A stretch of DNA of 64,000 bases from Flavobacterium muglaense. GTDB lineage: Bacteria > Bacteroidota > Bacteroidia > Flavobacteriales > Flavobacteriaceae. Below, one piece after another: positions 38,142 through 47,118 of this stretch. Numbering within the stretch: position 1 is the stretch's first letter; the number at the start of each line of letters is the position of its first letter. Where the stretch lies: contig NZ_JACRUK010000010.1 in assembly GCF_014305155.1 (NCBI RefSeq), positions 32,393 to 96,392 on the forward strand, written 5' to 3'. The notes under the pieces are model-generated. The model was not told the DNA's origin and did not search any database. It saw nothing but the letters and a program-made list of their open reading frames with translations. The translations under genes were made by a program, and so were the position numbers.

Positions 38142-39890
38142 ATGAAACTGAAGCTATTTACATTTTTTATGCTATGCTGTATTAGTTTTGGCTATGCACA
38201 AACTAGAAAGTCTAAAAAGAAGTCTAAAGTGGTTGTAACTGGAACGATGGGTGTATCCTATGAAAATTATGGTTTGACAAAAAACCCTACTGGCTGGACT
38301 GGATTTAGTCCAAGGAAACCATGGAATCAAGTCCGGTTTACTCTTAAGCCAACAATTACTATTGGAGATCTTAAAATGCCTTTCAATTTTAGTTTTGCGA
38401 CCTTGCCAACTAATTTTTTAGGACCTTATGCAGGAATTGGGGCTCTTGGAAATCAAACATTTTCACAATTCTTATCCAATCCACTAAATAATTTTTCTAT
38501 AAACCCAAAATACAAATGGGCGGAATTACAATTGGGAACACAATACCTTAATTATAGTGATCTAACAACAGGTGATGTGGGTATATTTGGGGCAGGAATT
38601 GATTTAAGACCTGGCGGGTATTTAATTAAATTTTTTACTGGAACATCACAGCAAGGCATTAACCAGTCTTTTTCACCAGTTGTAGTAGGTGCATATAAAC
38701 GGACCCATTGGATGGCACAGTTAGGAAAAGAAAAAGAAGATGTATATAAATTTGCTATTACGACTGCATCTGGTAAAGATCATTTTGGAAGTGTTACTTC
38801 ACCGCCTTTATTTGTCAGTCCACAAAAAGGATTTGTATTAAGTTTGTTAGGAAAGTATAAATTGGATAATGGCTATTATATGGAAGCTGAAACGGCTCAA
38901 AATTTCTTTTCAACAAATATCCTTTCTGGCCCACCACTTCCAGGTGGTGTCCATTCTTTTAACCCGTTTTATACAGCAGATGCCTCATCATTATCTGATT
39001 TTGCGGGCACAGCAGCATTTGGAAAAAAATCTAAAAACTTTGATATAGGATTCAAAACAAATTATCTAGGTGCAGGATATTACACCATGGGTTATCCTTA
39101 TCAACAATCAGACAAATTAGATTTGACGGTAAATACACGATTTAATATTTGGAAAAATAGTGACAAAACATTCAAAACAAACGTGGTAGCAAGTATCGGT
39201 CAACGTATGAATAACTACAGTAATTCTATATTAAAACAAAACATGCTAATTGCAAACTTAAACTGTTTTACACAGTTCAATAACAATTGGAGTTTAAATG
39301 TGAATTACAATAATTTTGGATTTCAAAGTACAGGAGTAAACCCATATTCGATTAGAAACATCAGTAATGATTTTGGCGTGAACCCAACATATTCTTGGAG
39401 CACTACAAAAATGGCCAACTTATTGAGCTTAAGCTACAATTATAGTCAATACGATGATCGTGATGTTTTTAGCGGAATCACGACATCCAATCTCACTCAT
39501 ACCGTTTTCGTAACCTACGTTCCAACTTACTTTAATAAAAGCATAACACCTGACTTTAGTTTGTTGTATTTTACAAATCAATTACCAACTTTCAAAACTA
39601 CACTTGTCACAGCAAGTGCTGGTATTGGAACCCCTCTTTTTGACAAAAAAATAAATTTAAAAGGACAGTTGCAATATACATTCATAAAAAATAATGTGTT
39701 TACGCCAAACAATAATGTAGTTGCAAATTGCACTATTGATTGGAAAATTACTAAAGAACTTATTTGGACCAATTATTTTTCGACCAATTTCTATAAATAT
39801 GGTAATGAATCCATTCCTTTTGATGCTAGTTACGTTGAAACTAATTATAGAACAGGATTATTATATAAATTCTCCACTAAAAAACAATAA
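38142..39890 (+). CDS. Predicted outer-membrane beta-barrel protein of the TANFOR cluster, 582 aa
   Basis: Signal peptide MKLKLFTFFMLCCISFGYAQ, a basic patch (TRKSKKKSK), then amphipathic strands rich in Tyr, Phe, Asn and Gly throughout (for example WAELQLGTQYLNYSDLTTGDVGIFGAGIDLRPGGYLIKFFTG), ending TGLLYKFSTKKQ. No plug or TonB box. It is 28 bases behind the PKD-beta-lactamase gene and one base ahead of the next. I infer a barrel that anchors or exports the large neighbours; no family name can be given. Confidence 0.72.
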   Translation: MKLKLFTFFMLCCISFGYAQTRKSKKKSKVVVTGTMGVSYENYGLTKNPTGWTGFSPRKPWNQVRFTLKPTITIGDLKMPFNFSFATLPTNFLGPYAGIGALGNQTFSQFLSNPLNNFSINPKYKWAELQLGTQYLNYSDLTTGDVGIFGAGIDLRPGGYLIKFFTGTSQQGINQSFSPVVVGAYKRTHWMAQLGKEKEDVYKFAITTASGKDHFGSVTSPPLFVSPQKGFVLSLLGKYKLDNGYYMEAETAQNFFSTNILSGPPLPGGVHSFNPFYTADASSLSDFAGTAAFGKKSKNFDIGFKTNYLGAGYYTMGYPYQQSDKLDLTVNTRFNIWKNSDKTFKTNVVASIGQRMNNYSNSILKQNMLIANLNCFTQFNNNWSLNVNYNNFGFQSTGVNPYSIRNISNDFGVNPTYSWSTTKMANLLSLSYNYSQYDDRDVFSGITTSNLTHTVFVTYVPTYFNKSITPDFSLLYFTNQLPTFKTTLVTASAGIGTPLFDKKINLKGQLQYTFIKNNVFTPNNNVVANCTIDWKITKELIWTNYFSTNFYKYGNESIPFDASYVETNYRTGLLYKFSTKKQ

Positions 39891-39891
39891 A

Positions 39892-40767
39892 ATGAAAAAA
39901 TCAATCTTATTTCATATTGCTTTATTGCTTTTAATAGCAGCAAACGGCCTTGCACAAACTTCCACTAACCTCATTGTTAGTCCTACACCAGCATCCTCAC
40001 TCTCTTTGTGGTCGTTACAAAAGCAAACTGTAGTGTATCTTGTAACCGGCAATTCAGCAATTCAATCAGAATATAAAATAAAAACAGAAATTCAGCTCAC
40101 AGATGGAACTGTGGTTGGAAAAACAGATTTAACACGATCTAGAGTTTATATCTTAAAATCAGGCAACACTATTTATTATGCAGATGATGTTGTACCTCTT
40201 GACTACATGATTTTTACAGGAAAATACAGGGTGTCATTAAACACATCAGGCAAACTCCCTAGCGAGACGTATCAAATTTGTGTCTCACTAGTCAACACTC
40301 AAGATTTTGCTCCAATTGCTCCATCTAAGTGTAAAGTGTTTACAATTGCTACTCCCCAATTACCAGTTCTAATTAGACCTTTTAAAGATCAAGTATTAAA
40401 TGAAACTGAAGCGCAATCTGTAATTACGTTCAAATGGACACCATTAGCCCCAATTACTCAAAGCATAATTACCTATAAAGTACTGGTTTTTGAAGTTCTT
40501 CAGGGTCAAACACCCATGCAAGCATTGCGAAGTAATATGCCAATACTTGATCAAGATGTTCGTAGTGTAACTCAATATGTCTGGAATCCACAAGGTATTT
40601 TAAACCAAAATCCAGCGGATGAAAATGGGGTTGTTCATCAAAAAAAACTTATTTGGACCATACAAACCTACGATAATCAAAATGAACAGCCTTTTCTTGA
40701 TGGAGGTTTAACACGAGATGGTTTGAGTGAACCTGTTGTTTTCTATGTAGGAACTTTAAAAAAATAA
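39892..40767 (+). CDS. Secreted TANFOR-like protein, 291 aa
   Basis: The true start is the ATG at 39892 (MKKSILFHIALLLLIAANGLAQ, a signal peptide), one base after the previous stop codon; the longer upstream frame is an overlap with that gene. Residues 23-150 and 155-285 parallel the two N-terminal domains of the 668-aa protein at 29969. Compare ETYQICVSLV...KCKVFTI with SYEICIQFYSG...KCMPFTIL, and ITFKWTPLAPITQSIITYKVLVFEV with ITFNWSPIISSYRGIVTYRIFVWEI. The cluster thus begins and ends with related proteins. Probably a surface or assembly component. Confidence 0.8.
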   Translation: MKKSILFHIALLLLIAANGLAQTSTNLIVSPTPASSLSLWSLQKQTVVYLVTGNSAIQSEYKIKTEIQLTDGTVVGKTDLTRSRVYILKSGNTIYYADDVVPLDYMIFTGKYRVSLNTSGKLPSETYQICVSLVNTQDFAPIAPSKCKVFTIATPQLPVLIRPFKDQVLNETEAQSVITFKWTPLAPITQSIITYKVLVFEVLQGQTPMQALRSNMPILDQDVRSVTQYVWNPQGILNQNPADENGVVHQKKLIWTIQTYDNQNEQPFLDGGLTRDGLSEPVVFYVGTLKK

Positions 40768-40799
40768 CAATTAAAATCTTGCAATAAATCAGATGATTT

Positions 40800-40883
40800 A
40801 TTTAAATGCAAACAATGATTATAGTAGTCAATAATTCCTCTGCCGTTCATTAAAACATCAGCAGCAATAATGCTATGAACGGC
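40800..40883 (-). pseudogene. Retropepsin-like aspartic protease, C-terminal relic
   Basis: Minus-strand translation from 40883 gives AVHSIIAADVLMNGRGIIDYYNHCLHL, which aligns along its length with the end of the intact retropepsin at 41850 (VHGIIGADILMKGKAIIDYYNHYLYL). No start, no catalytic Asp-Thr-Gly region and no stop at the right place remain. It is the 3' stump of a second family member. Confidence 0.8.
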
Positions 40884-41030
40884 TTTTACTTTATGGCGGA
40901 TTATTATAGGTTTACTTGGACAAGTATAACTACAGTTTCTTCTTATATTGCTGATGTAAATATTGCTGAAAACAGAGGCAATAACGTCGGAATGATTGAT
41001 TCTGCTTTTGGGTTAGGATTTTTTATTTAA
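40884..41030 (+). pseudogene. TCR/Tet-type MFS transporter relic
   Basis: One frame reads FTLWRIIIGLLGQV. A second frame continues SITTVSSYIADVNIAENRGNN and then VGMIDSAFGLGFFI before a stop at 41028. Joined by a frameshift, this matches the fourth-fifth helix region of Tet-type MFS transporters, including the SAYIAD...GMIGAAFGLGFI signature. Everything before and after is gone. It abuts the protease relic and overlaps the end of the GH16-like gene by eight bases. Confidence 0.7.
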
Positions 41031-41748
41031 CCTGATAACTTACATAATCAAAAAGCGCATAGTTTCTTGTACTAGGAATGTGGTCTCCTATAAAAGTGAG
41101 ATTTTCCAGGCTGCACAGTATTGCAAATTTCTTTTTGTTGCCGTATTCTAATTGGGATGTTGCGGCTAGCTCATCGTTGATTTTCCAGTTTACTTGGTAG
41201 TTTTTATGCGTGTTTAAGCTAAGTTCCATCGAAAAGGTGTGCCATTGTCCTCTTTTGATTTTTGCCTTATGAGATTGACTCGGATTGTCTTGTGACGACA
41301 TATGTACCACGAGTTCATCTGGAGCAGCGTTAAGCGCTTTTCGGATGGTTTGTTTTCCGTAACCAATTTCAAAATCCAATTCGTGACTGTTGCTATTGTA
41401 TAAAAAGGCACCAATTGTAGCCATATCACCAACACCCATCTCTGGTACAAAAATACGCCAAGTATAGGTTCCTGTTGTATATGTGGTCAGGGTTTTTATT
41501 TTTGAACGATCCCAGCTGTTGGCATTCGTGAAAATTTTTAATTGTTCGTTTTCAATCGAATAATTAATAGCTCCCGACTGTGTAGCGTCTTTCCATCCTT
41601 CTAAGTTCTTGAAATCCCAACGTATATCGGATGCTTTTTTCGGTTGCTTGTTTTTTGATTTGTCCATGTCTGTGTTAGTGCTACCACATGAGAACAGGAG
41701 CAATGCTGCAATAGTTCCTAGTAGGTTGGTTTTGATTTTCAAGGGCAT
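41023..41748 (-). CDS. GH16-like lipoprotein, 241 aa
   Basis: Lipoprotein signal with lipobox LFSCGS (Cys21), a charged linker, then a concanavalin-like beta-sandwich. HELDFEIGYG holds Glu123-x-Asp125-x-Glu127, the ExDxE arrangement of GH16 endo-glucanase/agarase-type catalytic residues. WRIFVPEMGVGDMATIGAFLYNSNS precedes it, and RGQWHTFSMEL and KINDELAATSQ follow as expected for the fold. This suggests a cell-surface glycan hydrolase. Substrate unknown; no polysaccharide utilisation locus surrounds it. It could also be a binding-only relative. Confidence 0.7.
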   Translation of the reverse strand: MPLKIKTNLLGTIAALLLFSCGSTNTDMDKSKNKQPKKASDIRWDFKNLEGWKDATQSGAINYSIENEQLKIFTNANSWDRSKIKTLTTYTTGTYTWRIFVPEMGVGDMATIGAFLYNSNSHELDFEIGYGKQTIRKALNAAPDELVVHMSSQDNPSQSHKAKIKRGQWHTFSMELSLNTHKNYQVNWKINDELAATSQLEYGNKKKFAILCSLENLTFIGDHIPSTRNYALFDYVSYQVK

Positions 41749-41849
41749 GATTTTAGGGGGTAGGTTCTCAGGTAAATATAAGCATTGATTTCAAGAAATA
41801 ATAGTACGAAGTCTTGTTGCAACTGAAAAAGGGTTTTTTGTATCGTGAA

Positions 41850-42293
41850 TTAGTAACTAAGCAAATACAAATAATGATTGTAATAATCGATAATCGCTTT
41901 GCCTTTCATCAAAATATCAGCGCCTATTATACCGTGAACAGGCTTAGATTTATGCTGAACCAAGGCTTCATTAACATGTGATAAATCAAAAATAACCAAA
42001 CTAAAATCAACATCTTTCCAATAGCCCATTTGTAAGCTGTTGTCGCTTGCCATTTGAGTTTGCATGCCAGTTGCGCCAGCTCCCGAAGCTAAGGTTTTAG
42101 AATCTTGCGCTTGTACTTGAAACAATTCTATGCTTTCAAAACCGATACAACTGTTTGATGCACCCGTGTCTAGAATAAAATTGCCTTTGACACCGTTGAT
42201 GGACGCTTTGATCAGTAAATGTTGTGTTTTGGTGATTTTGAATTTTACTTTTTTATAGTTTTCTTTTTTTAGAATATCGTGCAGGTTTTTCAT
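41850..42293 (-). CDS. Retropepsin-like aspartic protease, 147 aa
   Basis: Single-lobe aspartic protease. The catalytic motif is FILDTGASNSCIG with Asp42-Thr-Gly. The second conserved element, HGIIGADILMKGKAIIDY, is the hydrophobic-hydrophobic-Gly-x-Asp segment of the fold. Such proteases work as dimers. No signal peptide or membrane anchor is visible, so cytoplasmic unless exported by another route. Its ATG overlaps the CHAT gene stop codon (ATGA), giving translational coupling. A relic of a relative lies at 40800-40883. Target unknown. Confidence 0.85.
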   Translation of the reverse strand: MKNLHDILKKENYKKVKFKITKTQHLLIKASINGVKGNFILDTGASNSCIGFESIELFQVQAQDSKTLASGAGATGMQTQMASDNSLQMGYWKDVDFSLVIFDLSHVNEALVQHKSKPVHGIIGADILMKGKAIIDYYNHYLYLLSY

Positions 42294-44896
42294 TTTCTCT
42301 TTCGAATATAAATCAAAAATAAGCTAATTAGAATTAGAAAACCAATACCACAATACCAGTAATTTGTGGATTCGGCATCTGTTTCTAGACTTCCATAGTA
42401 CACAAATGCGCTCCAGTAGTAAGGCGATTTTTTGGCATTGGGAATGGTTGTATCTGCAAGGAAATCTAGTTTTGCTTGATGGTTGGCCTCCATAAACGAT
42501 TGTCCGTTTTTGAGATTGTTGTAAAATTGGGCCATAAAAGCAGCGGTAGTATAATCATTGACGCGCCATAATGAAAACAACAAATTTTTAGCTCCTGCAA
42601 ATTGAAAACCTCTTGCCACGCTCATGGCGCCTTCGGCCTTAAAGAGTTTGCCTATTCCTGTTTCACAAGCACTCAAAACCACTAAATCTGGGTTGATATT
42701 CATATTGTATAATTGGGAATACAACACTTCTTGATCACTAAACTTGATGCTCGCGGCAGTTTCTAAATCACCCGAGGACGCGTGAGTGGATAAATGCAAA
42801 ATGGAATAGTTGGCTGCGTTTTTCTTGAAGTTGTTAAAGGTAGCATTAGCGTTTTCAAAGTAAGTGCCTTCAAAATTCTTTTTTATCGCCGCAAGTTCTT
42901 TTTTGGAGAAGCTCAATTCATAATTGCTATTGGCAAAAATAGGAAAGACTCCCAAAATGTTTTTATCGTGCTTTTGTGGCTTGTGGTCTTCCAAATAAAA
43001 AGTAGCCGAACTGTTGTACCCAATGACATAATCGTTTACTAAATAATGCATTTTGGCAAAATTAGTCGTTGCGGTTTCCTTTGTAATTAAAGCCTCAAAT
43101 GGCAAAAAGTTTAAAACACCATCAGGAATGATGAATAAGTTTTTGTACGTTGATCCTGCTGGAAGTTGTAATAATTGATAGGCTATATTACCATAATGAT
43201 TGTAGCCCAAGACATCATTAGAAATAGCGTTGGCATCATTGAAATAGTCTATATACTGTACAATTTTGACCGCGGTATGCGCGTCGTTGCTATATGAGCG
43301 AAGCGCGATCTGATGTTCTTGAAGCGTGAACGAATAAGTGTTGTGGTAGCCAGAGAAATATTCGACCATAATGGCCTTGTCGTTTTCGAGCTTGCTATAT
43401 AATTTTTTTATGTCAATATCCGCTGTTGATTGCTTGTCTCTTTTGGATTGGATCTCCTTCAAAACCAACATGAGTTCATTTTGTTTTTTTACGGCATCAT
43501 TTATTTTAGCAACGGTTGCTGTAGCTCCTTTTTGTTGTTCTTTTATGATTATTGTATTGCAGTTTTGTAGTTGTTCTAAGATGGATTGCTCTTCTGCTGA
43601 TTGCAATTCTTTGCTAGTTAAACTGTTTTTGAGAACGATCGATTTTGTTTTTTCGGCTAGTACAAAAGCGCTTTCTAAGTACGATGTCTTTTTTTCTTTT
43701 TCGAATAGGGTTTGGTAAATAGCAATGCACTTTTCGGTTCGTATTCGATTCCGCATTTGGATTATAATTTTGGAGTTTTCGTACACCAATAGCGATTGAA
43801 ATAAATCTTCTATATGAAAGGCAAGTGCGTAACTTTCTAATGCTTTTTTAGGTTGGCTTTGCGCCAAAAACAATTCGGACTGTAAGTCTAATGCATCTAG
43901 TAAAATCGTCTCGGCATAAAGGGAAGTTTTTTTGGGTAAGCTTTGATTTGCATCAGAATAGGACGGAATTAAAATTTTGAAAACTGTTTTTAGTGCCGCG
44001 TTTGCTGCTGCTGTTTTGCCTTGTTTAAAAAAGATGTTGGCTCCATCACAGTACAATTGTGCTTTTTTCCTAGGATTAGGATTGCTAATTTTTTCGAAAG
44101 TTTGCTTGGCTTTTGTATAAAAAAATAATGCCTGATCAGGGTTATTTCGTGCTAGTTTTAATTGAGATAAATTAGAATAGCTATTGGTCAAAGCTTCATA
44201 TTGCGAGGGCTCGTTTTCAAGTAAACTAGCGGCTTTCAAAAAAGCATTTTCAGCATTTTCAAAAGCTAGGGGTTGCATGATGTTGGGTTGTGTATTCAAG
44301 AAATAATTAGAACCCAAATTGTTATACAAAAGCCCTTTTTGAATCTTGGTTAAGCGGTCTGTACGGACTGTTTGTTCCAGCAGACCGATGGCTTGATCGA
44401 TGCGTCCCGTATTTTGATAGACATTAGACAGGTTGAGCACGGCGGCTTGCTTTTGGGCTTCGTTTTTTTCTTGACTGGCAACAAAGTAATATTGTTTGAT
44501 AATGTTTTCGGCATTGTTGTAATCACCTATGAGTGTGTATAAATTCCCGAGTGGTTTCAGCGCATATTCTGTGATGTCATAATTCGAAAGTTTGTTTTTC
44601 TGGTATATATTCCACGCTTTTTCGTAGCTCAGAATGGCTTTGGCTGTTTTACCAAAACTGTTTTCATAGTAACCTTTATTGCAATTCAGGACAACAAGGG
44701 CGAGCATTACGTTTTTGTTTTTGGTATTGGTCGAAAGGCTATTACTGTACGATTCTAGTTTTTCCAGATTTTGAACTGATGGATTTGCAGTAAAAGAATC
44801 AACTGCATCATATATTTTATCTTCTGGAGCAGGCGTTTGTTGCCCGAAGCTGATGAGAGTTGTGGAATATAGAAAGAGTAAAAAGTATTTTGTCAT
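42290..44896 (-). CDS. TPR-CHAT caspase-like protein, membrane anchored, 868 aa
   Basis: CHAT domains are caspase-fold cysteine proteases. Signal peptide MTKYFLLFLYSTTLISFGQ. Residues about 25-420 are helical TPR-type repeats for partner recognition, followed by a coiled-coil stretch near 440-500. The CHAT domain spans about 590-830 with catalytic His705 (LHLSTHAS) and Cys744 (VVLSACETGIG). A single membrane helix near 845-863 and a basic tail (YIRKRK) end the protein. This predicts a periplasmic protease anchored in the inner membrane. It is coupled to the downstream retropepsin gene and lies downstream of a PKD/barrel gene and an OmpA gene. Substrate unknown. Confidence 0.88.
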   Translation of the reverse strand: MTKYFLLFLYSTTLISFGQQTPAPEDKIYDAVDSFTANPSVQNLEKLESYSNSLSTNTKNKNVMLALVVLNCNKGYYENSFGKTAKAILSYEKAWNIYQKNKLSNYDITEYALKPLGNLYTLIGDYNNAENIIKQYYFVASQEKNEAQKQAAVLNLSNVYQNTGRIDQAIGLLEQTVRTDRLTKIQKGLLYNNLGSNYFLNTQPNIMQPLAFENAENAFLKAASLLENEPSQYEALTNSYSNLSQLKLARNNPDQALFFYTKAKQTFEKISNPNPRKKAQLYCDGANIFFKQGKTAAANAALKTVFKILIPSYSDANQSLPKKTSLYAETILLDALDLQSELFLAQSQPKKALESYALAFHIEDLFQSLLVYENSKIIIQMRNRIRTEKCIAIYQTLFEKEKKTSYLESAFVLAEKTKSIVLKNSLTSKELQSAEEQSILEQLQNCNTIIIKEQQKGATATVAKINDAVKKQNELMLVLKEIQSKRDKQSTADIDIKKLYSKLENDKAIMVEYFSGYHNTYSFTLQEHQIALRSYSNDAHTAVKIVQYIDYFNDANAISNDVLGYNHYGNIAYQLLQLPAGSTYKNLFIIPDGVLNFLPFEALITKETATTNFAKMHYLVNDYVIGYNSSATFYLEDHKPQKHDKNILGVFPIFANSNYELSFSKKELAAIKKNFEGTYFENANATFNNFKKNAANYSILHLSTHASSGDLETAASIKFSDQEVLYSQLYNMNINPDLVVLSACETGIGKLFKAEGAMSVARGFQFAGAKNLLFSLWRVNDYTTAAFMAQFYNNLKNGQSFMEANHQAKLDFLADTTIPNAKKSPYYWSAFVYYGSLETDAESTNYWYCGIGFLILISLFLIYIRKRK

Positions 44897-44964
44897 CAGT
44901 TGTTCTTGGACAGCTTTAAAAGCTGATTTTATTGTTTTTACATTGAAAATGCAAGATCACTACG

Positions 44965-45052
44965 TTTGTCAAATCGAGCGGAGGTGCCATTTTTATCTAT
45001 TATTTTTTTGAATTGAGAGGTTTCGACTCCGCTCAACTTGACAAATAACAGT
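44965..45052. repeat. REP-like inverted repeat
   Basis: The left arm, TTTGTCAAATCGAGCGGAG from about 44966, is nearly the reverse complement of the right arm, CTCCGCTCAACTTGACAAA, ending near 45051. The right side also carries GAGAGGTTTCGACTCCGC. This looks like the palindromic intergenic element common in flavobacteria. It lies in the spacer between the PKD/barrel and CHAT genes, which otherwise shows nothing. Confidence 0.6.
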
Positions 45053-45122
45053 AATTTAGGACCGTCATTTTAAATACAAAATGATATGTTTAGTGATTCT
45101 TGCCAATTAGAAAATTAGTTTT

Positions 45123-47081
45123 TTAAAATTTCCAGATGCCATAAAATTGCAAATAGTTAAAATTTTCTTTGAAGTTCACCACATATCGCACTCCTGCACT
45201 TGGGCCAATGCGCGCCGCGCCCACTGTCAAGTCAAACAATAACCCAGCTTTAAAATTAGTAAAACTGTTGCTTGTAGCTATGGCGTCTTCTTTACTGCTC
45301 ATGAGTGTTATAGGTTTGTCATTTTGATACAAATCGATTCTGGTAGATTGTTCTTGTTTTTCGGATGCGTTAATGTTGGCTTGAATCCCGGCTCCAACAC
45401 CAATGAAATTGTTGAGGTTGTAGCGCATCAACAATGGGATTTCCATGTTGATGGTGTTGTTGGTTGTTGTGTTTGTAGTGCGTTGCAACTGATCGACCCC
45501 AGCTGCGTTCTGAATCAAGAGATCTGTTGAAGTACTTGCTGCAGTATAGTTGTGAAAGCTATTTTGAAACTCAGCTTGCCAGTAATAGCGATACGATTTA
45601 TAAGGCGAAACTGTGGCTCCTACAAAATAACTGGTTGAATTGTTCAAGCTGGGGAAGTAGTTGTAACCCGCTTTGGCGCCAATAGAAATTCCGGGTAAAA
45701 ATCGGGTGGTGGCGTAGTTGGTAATAATGGGTTCGTTTTTGTCAAAAATAATTGCCGTTTTGCTTTTAGTATTTACTTTGTGAAAGTCCTTGTTGAACTT
45801 CATGGAATACTTTACAAAACCTTTAGTACTGTCCTTTTCGGTGACGTTTTTTTGCTCGCTTCCAGGCAAATAAATGTTTTTGAAGGTAAAAAATATTTGA
45901 TCTTTTTTTATAATGGTGTCTAGGCAACTCACGGTTGGTTCCTCTCCTTTTGGACAGATGGGACATTTAGGATACATGTCTTCTACCTTGAAGGTTTTTT
46001 TGTCAAACATCTCAGGAATATCCGTTTCTAGACGAATCATTCTAGCGGGACCTTCGCCATTGTTTTGAAAACGAGTTTTAAAATTTACTCGTTTAAATCG
46101 CACTAACCTATAATTTAAGAAACTTCCGTTGGAGCCCATTTTATTGGGGTCGTGTGAGGTTACTATTTCCATCTCGAGGTTGACTACTTTGTGGTTTTTA
46201 AAACTTCGATTTGGGACAAAAATGCCACGCATGGTTACGGTAGCACTAGTGTCTTTGATCATTTCGGGAGTTGTTTTTAAGGTGTAAAATACATTGCGAG
46301 TTTCTTTAGGATTGGCACCATCAAATTCTAAAATAGAAACGTTTTTATATATTTTATTGGCCTCGATTAGGGTTTGGTCCAAGTCGGTTTGTGTGGTGGT
46401 TTTTTGGTATTTTTGGGCTGTTGCCCAATAGTTGTTGTCGGTAGATGCGAGGTAAGAATGTGAGTTTTCGATGGCATCATTGTAAACAAAATTGTTTTCT
46501 TTTACTTCTCTTTCGCCGGCATAAGGGCGGAGATCGGCTAGTTCAAAATTGTTGTTTTTAAATTGTTTTTCGTTATAAAACAAGTAGAGTTTTCCATCGG
46601 CAACATAGTTCTCTAGGTTTTGATAGCTCATGATTACTACTATTTCCTGATCGGGAATAGGGTCGCAATTTTTTTGAATAGTAAATCCATTTTGATCTTC
46701 TATAGAAGCGATTTCGTTGTATTTTTCAGTAGAGATTTCATTGATAACCACTTTTTTTGGTCGGGTAGCGGGTGGTTTTCCGTTGTCGTAATTGTTGGTT
46801 ACGGATAGTTTTGTGTTATAAGTTCCTTTGTTTTTGTAAACGTGTTTGGGCTCCGCTTCTTTGCTGTAATGCCCGTCGCCCATTTCCCATAGATAGGAAT
46901 AGCTGGGTTTTGGTGCTCCAGAGATTGGGATTAATGGCGGTGTGGTAGGTTTGTACGAAACGCTGTTTTTGTTTTGGATGTATCCAATGATGGCGCGACG
47001 TGTAACGGTGTCTTTTACTTTTGTTTGTGCAAGGACAAGGGTTGAGCTAAGGCAAATGAAAAAGAGTAAAAGTGGTTTCAT
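45123..47081 (-). CDS. PKD-domain protein with C-terminal outer-membrane barrel, 652 aa
   Basis: Signal peptide MKPLLLFFICLSSTLVLAQ. A PKD domain follows at about residues 58-97 (YLWEMGDGHYSKEAEPKHVYKNKGTY). The middle region (about 130-460) contains two Cys-Pro motifs (CPICPKGEEPTVSC). The last 190 residues (from GISIGAKAGYNYFPS) are amphipathic strands ending YLQFYGIWKF, a terminal-Phe barrel. The combination suggests an outer-membrane protein with a periplasmic or surface-exposed adhesive domain. It is the gene before the CHAT protease on the same strand. Function unknown. Confidence 0.78.
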   Translation of the reverse strand: MKPLLLFFICLSSTLVLAQTKVKDTVTRRAIIGYIQNKNSVSYKPTTPPLIPISGAPKPSYSYLWEMGDGHYSKEAEPKHVYKNKGTYNTKLSVTNNYDNGKPPATRPKKVVINEISTEKYNEIASIEDQNGFTIQKNCDPIPDQEIVVIMSYQNLENYVADGKLYLFYNEKQFKNNNFELADLRPYAGEREVKENNFVYNDAIENSHSYLASTDNNYWATAQKYQKTTTQTDLDQTLIEANKIYKNVSILEFDGANPKETRNVFYTLKTTPEMIKDTSATVTMRGIFVPNRSFKNHKVVNLEMEIVTSHDPNKMGSNGSFLNYRLVRFKRVNFKTRFQNNGEGPARMIRLETDIPEMFDKKTFKVEDMYPKCPICPKGEEPTVSCLDTIIKKDQIFFTFKNIYLPGSEQKNVTEKDSTKGFVKYSMKFNKDFHKVNTKSKTAIIFDKNEPIITNYATTRFLPGISIGAKAGYNYFPSLNNSTSYFVGATVSPYKSYRYYWQAEFQNSFHNYTAASTSTDLLIQNAAGVDQLQRTTNTTTNNTINMEIPLLMRYNLNNFIGVGAGIQANINASEKQEQSTRIDLYQNDKPITLMSSKEDAIATSNSFTNFKAGLLFDLTVGAARIGPSAGVRYVVNFKENFNYLQFYGIWKF

Positions 47082-47118
47082 GGTAGTTTGGTTTTTAGCC
47101 CTGATAGCAGTGAAAATC

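Noticed and set aside
39721..39891. The longer upstream extension of the 291-aa TANFOR-like protein
   Set aside because: It overlaps the end of the barrel gene in another frame, and the signal peptide begins at the ATG at 39892.
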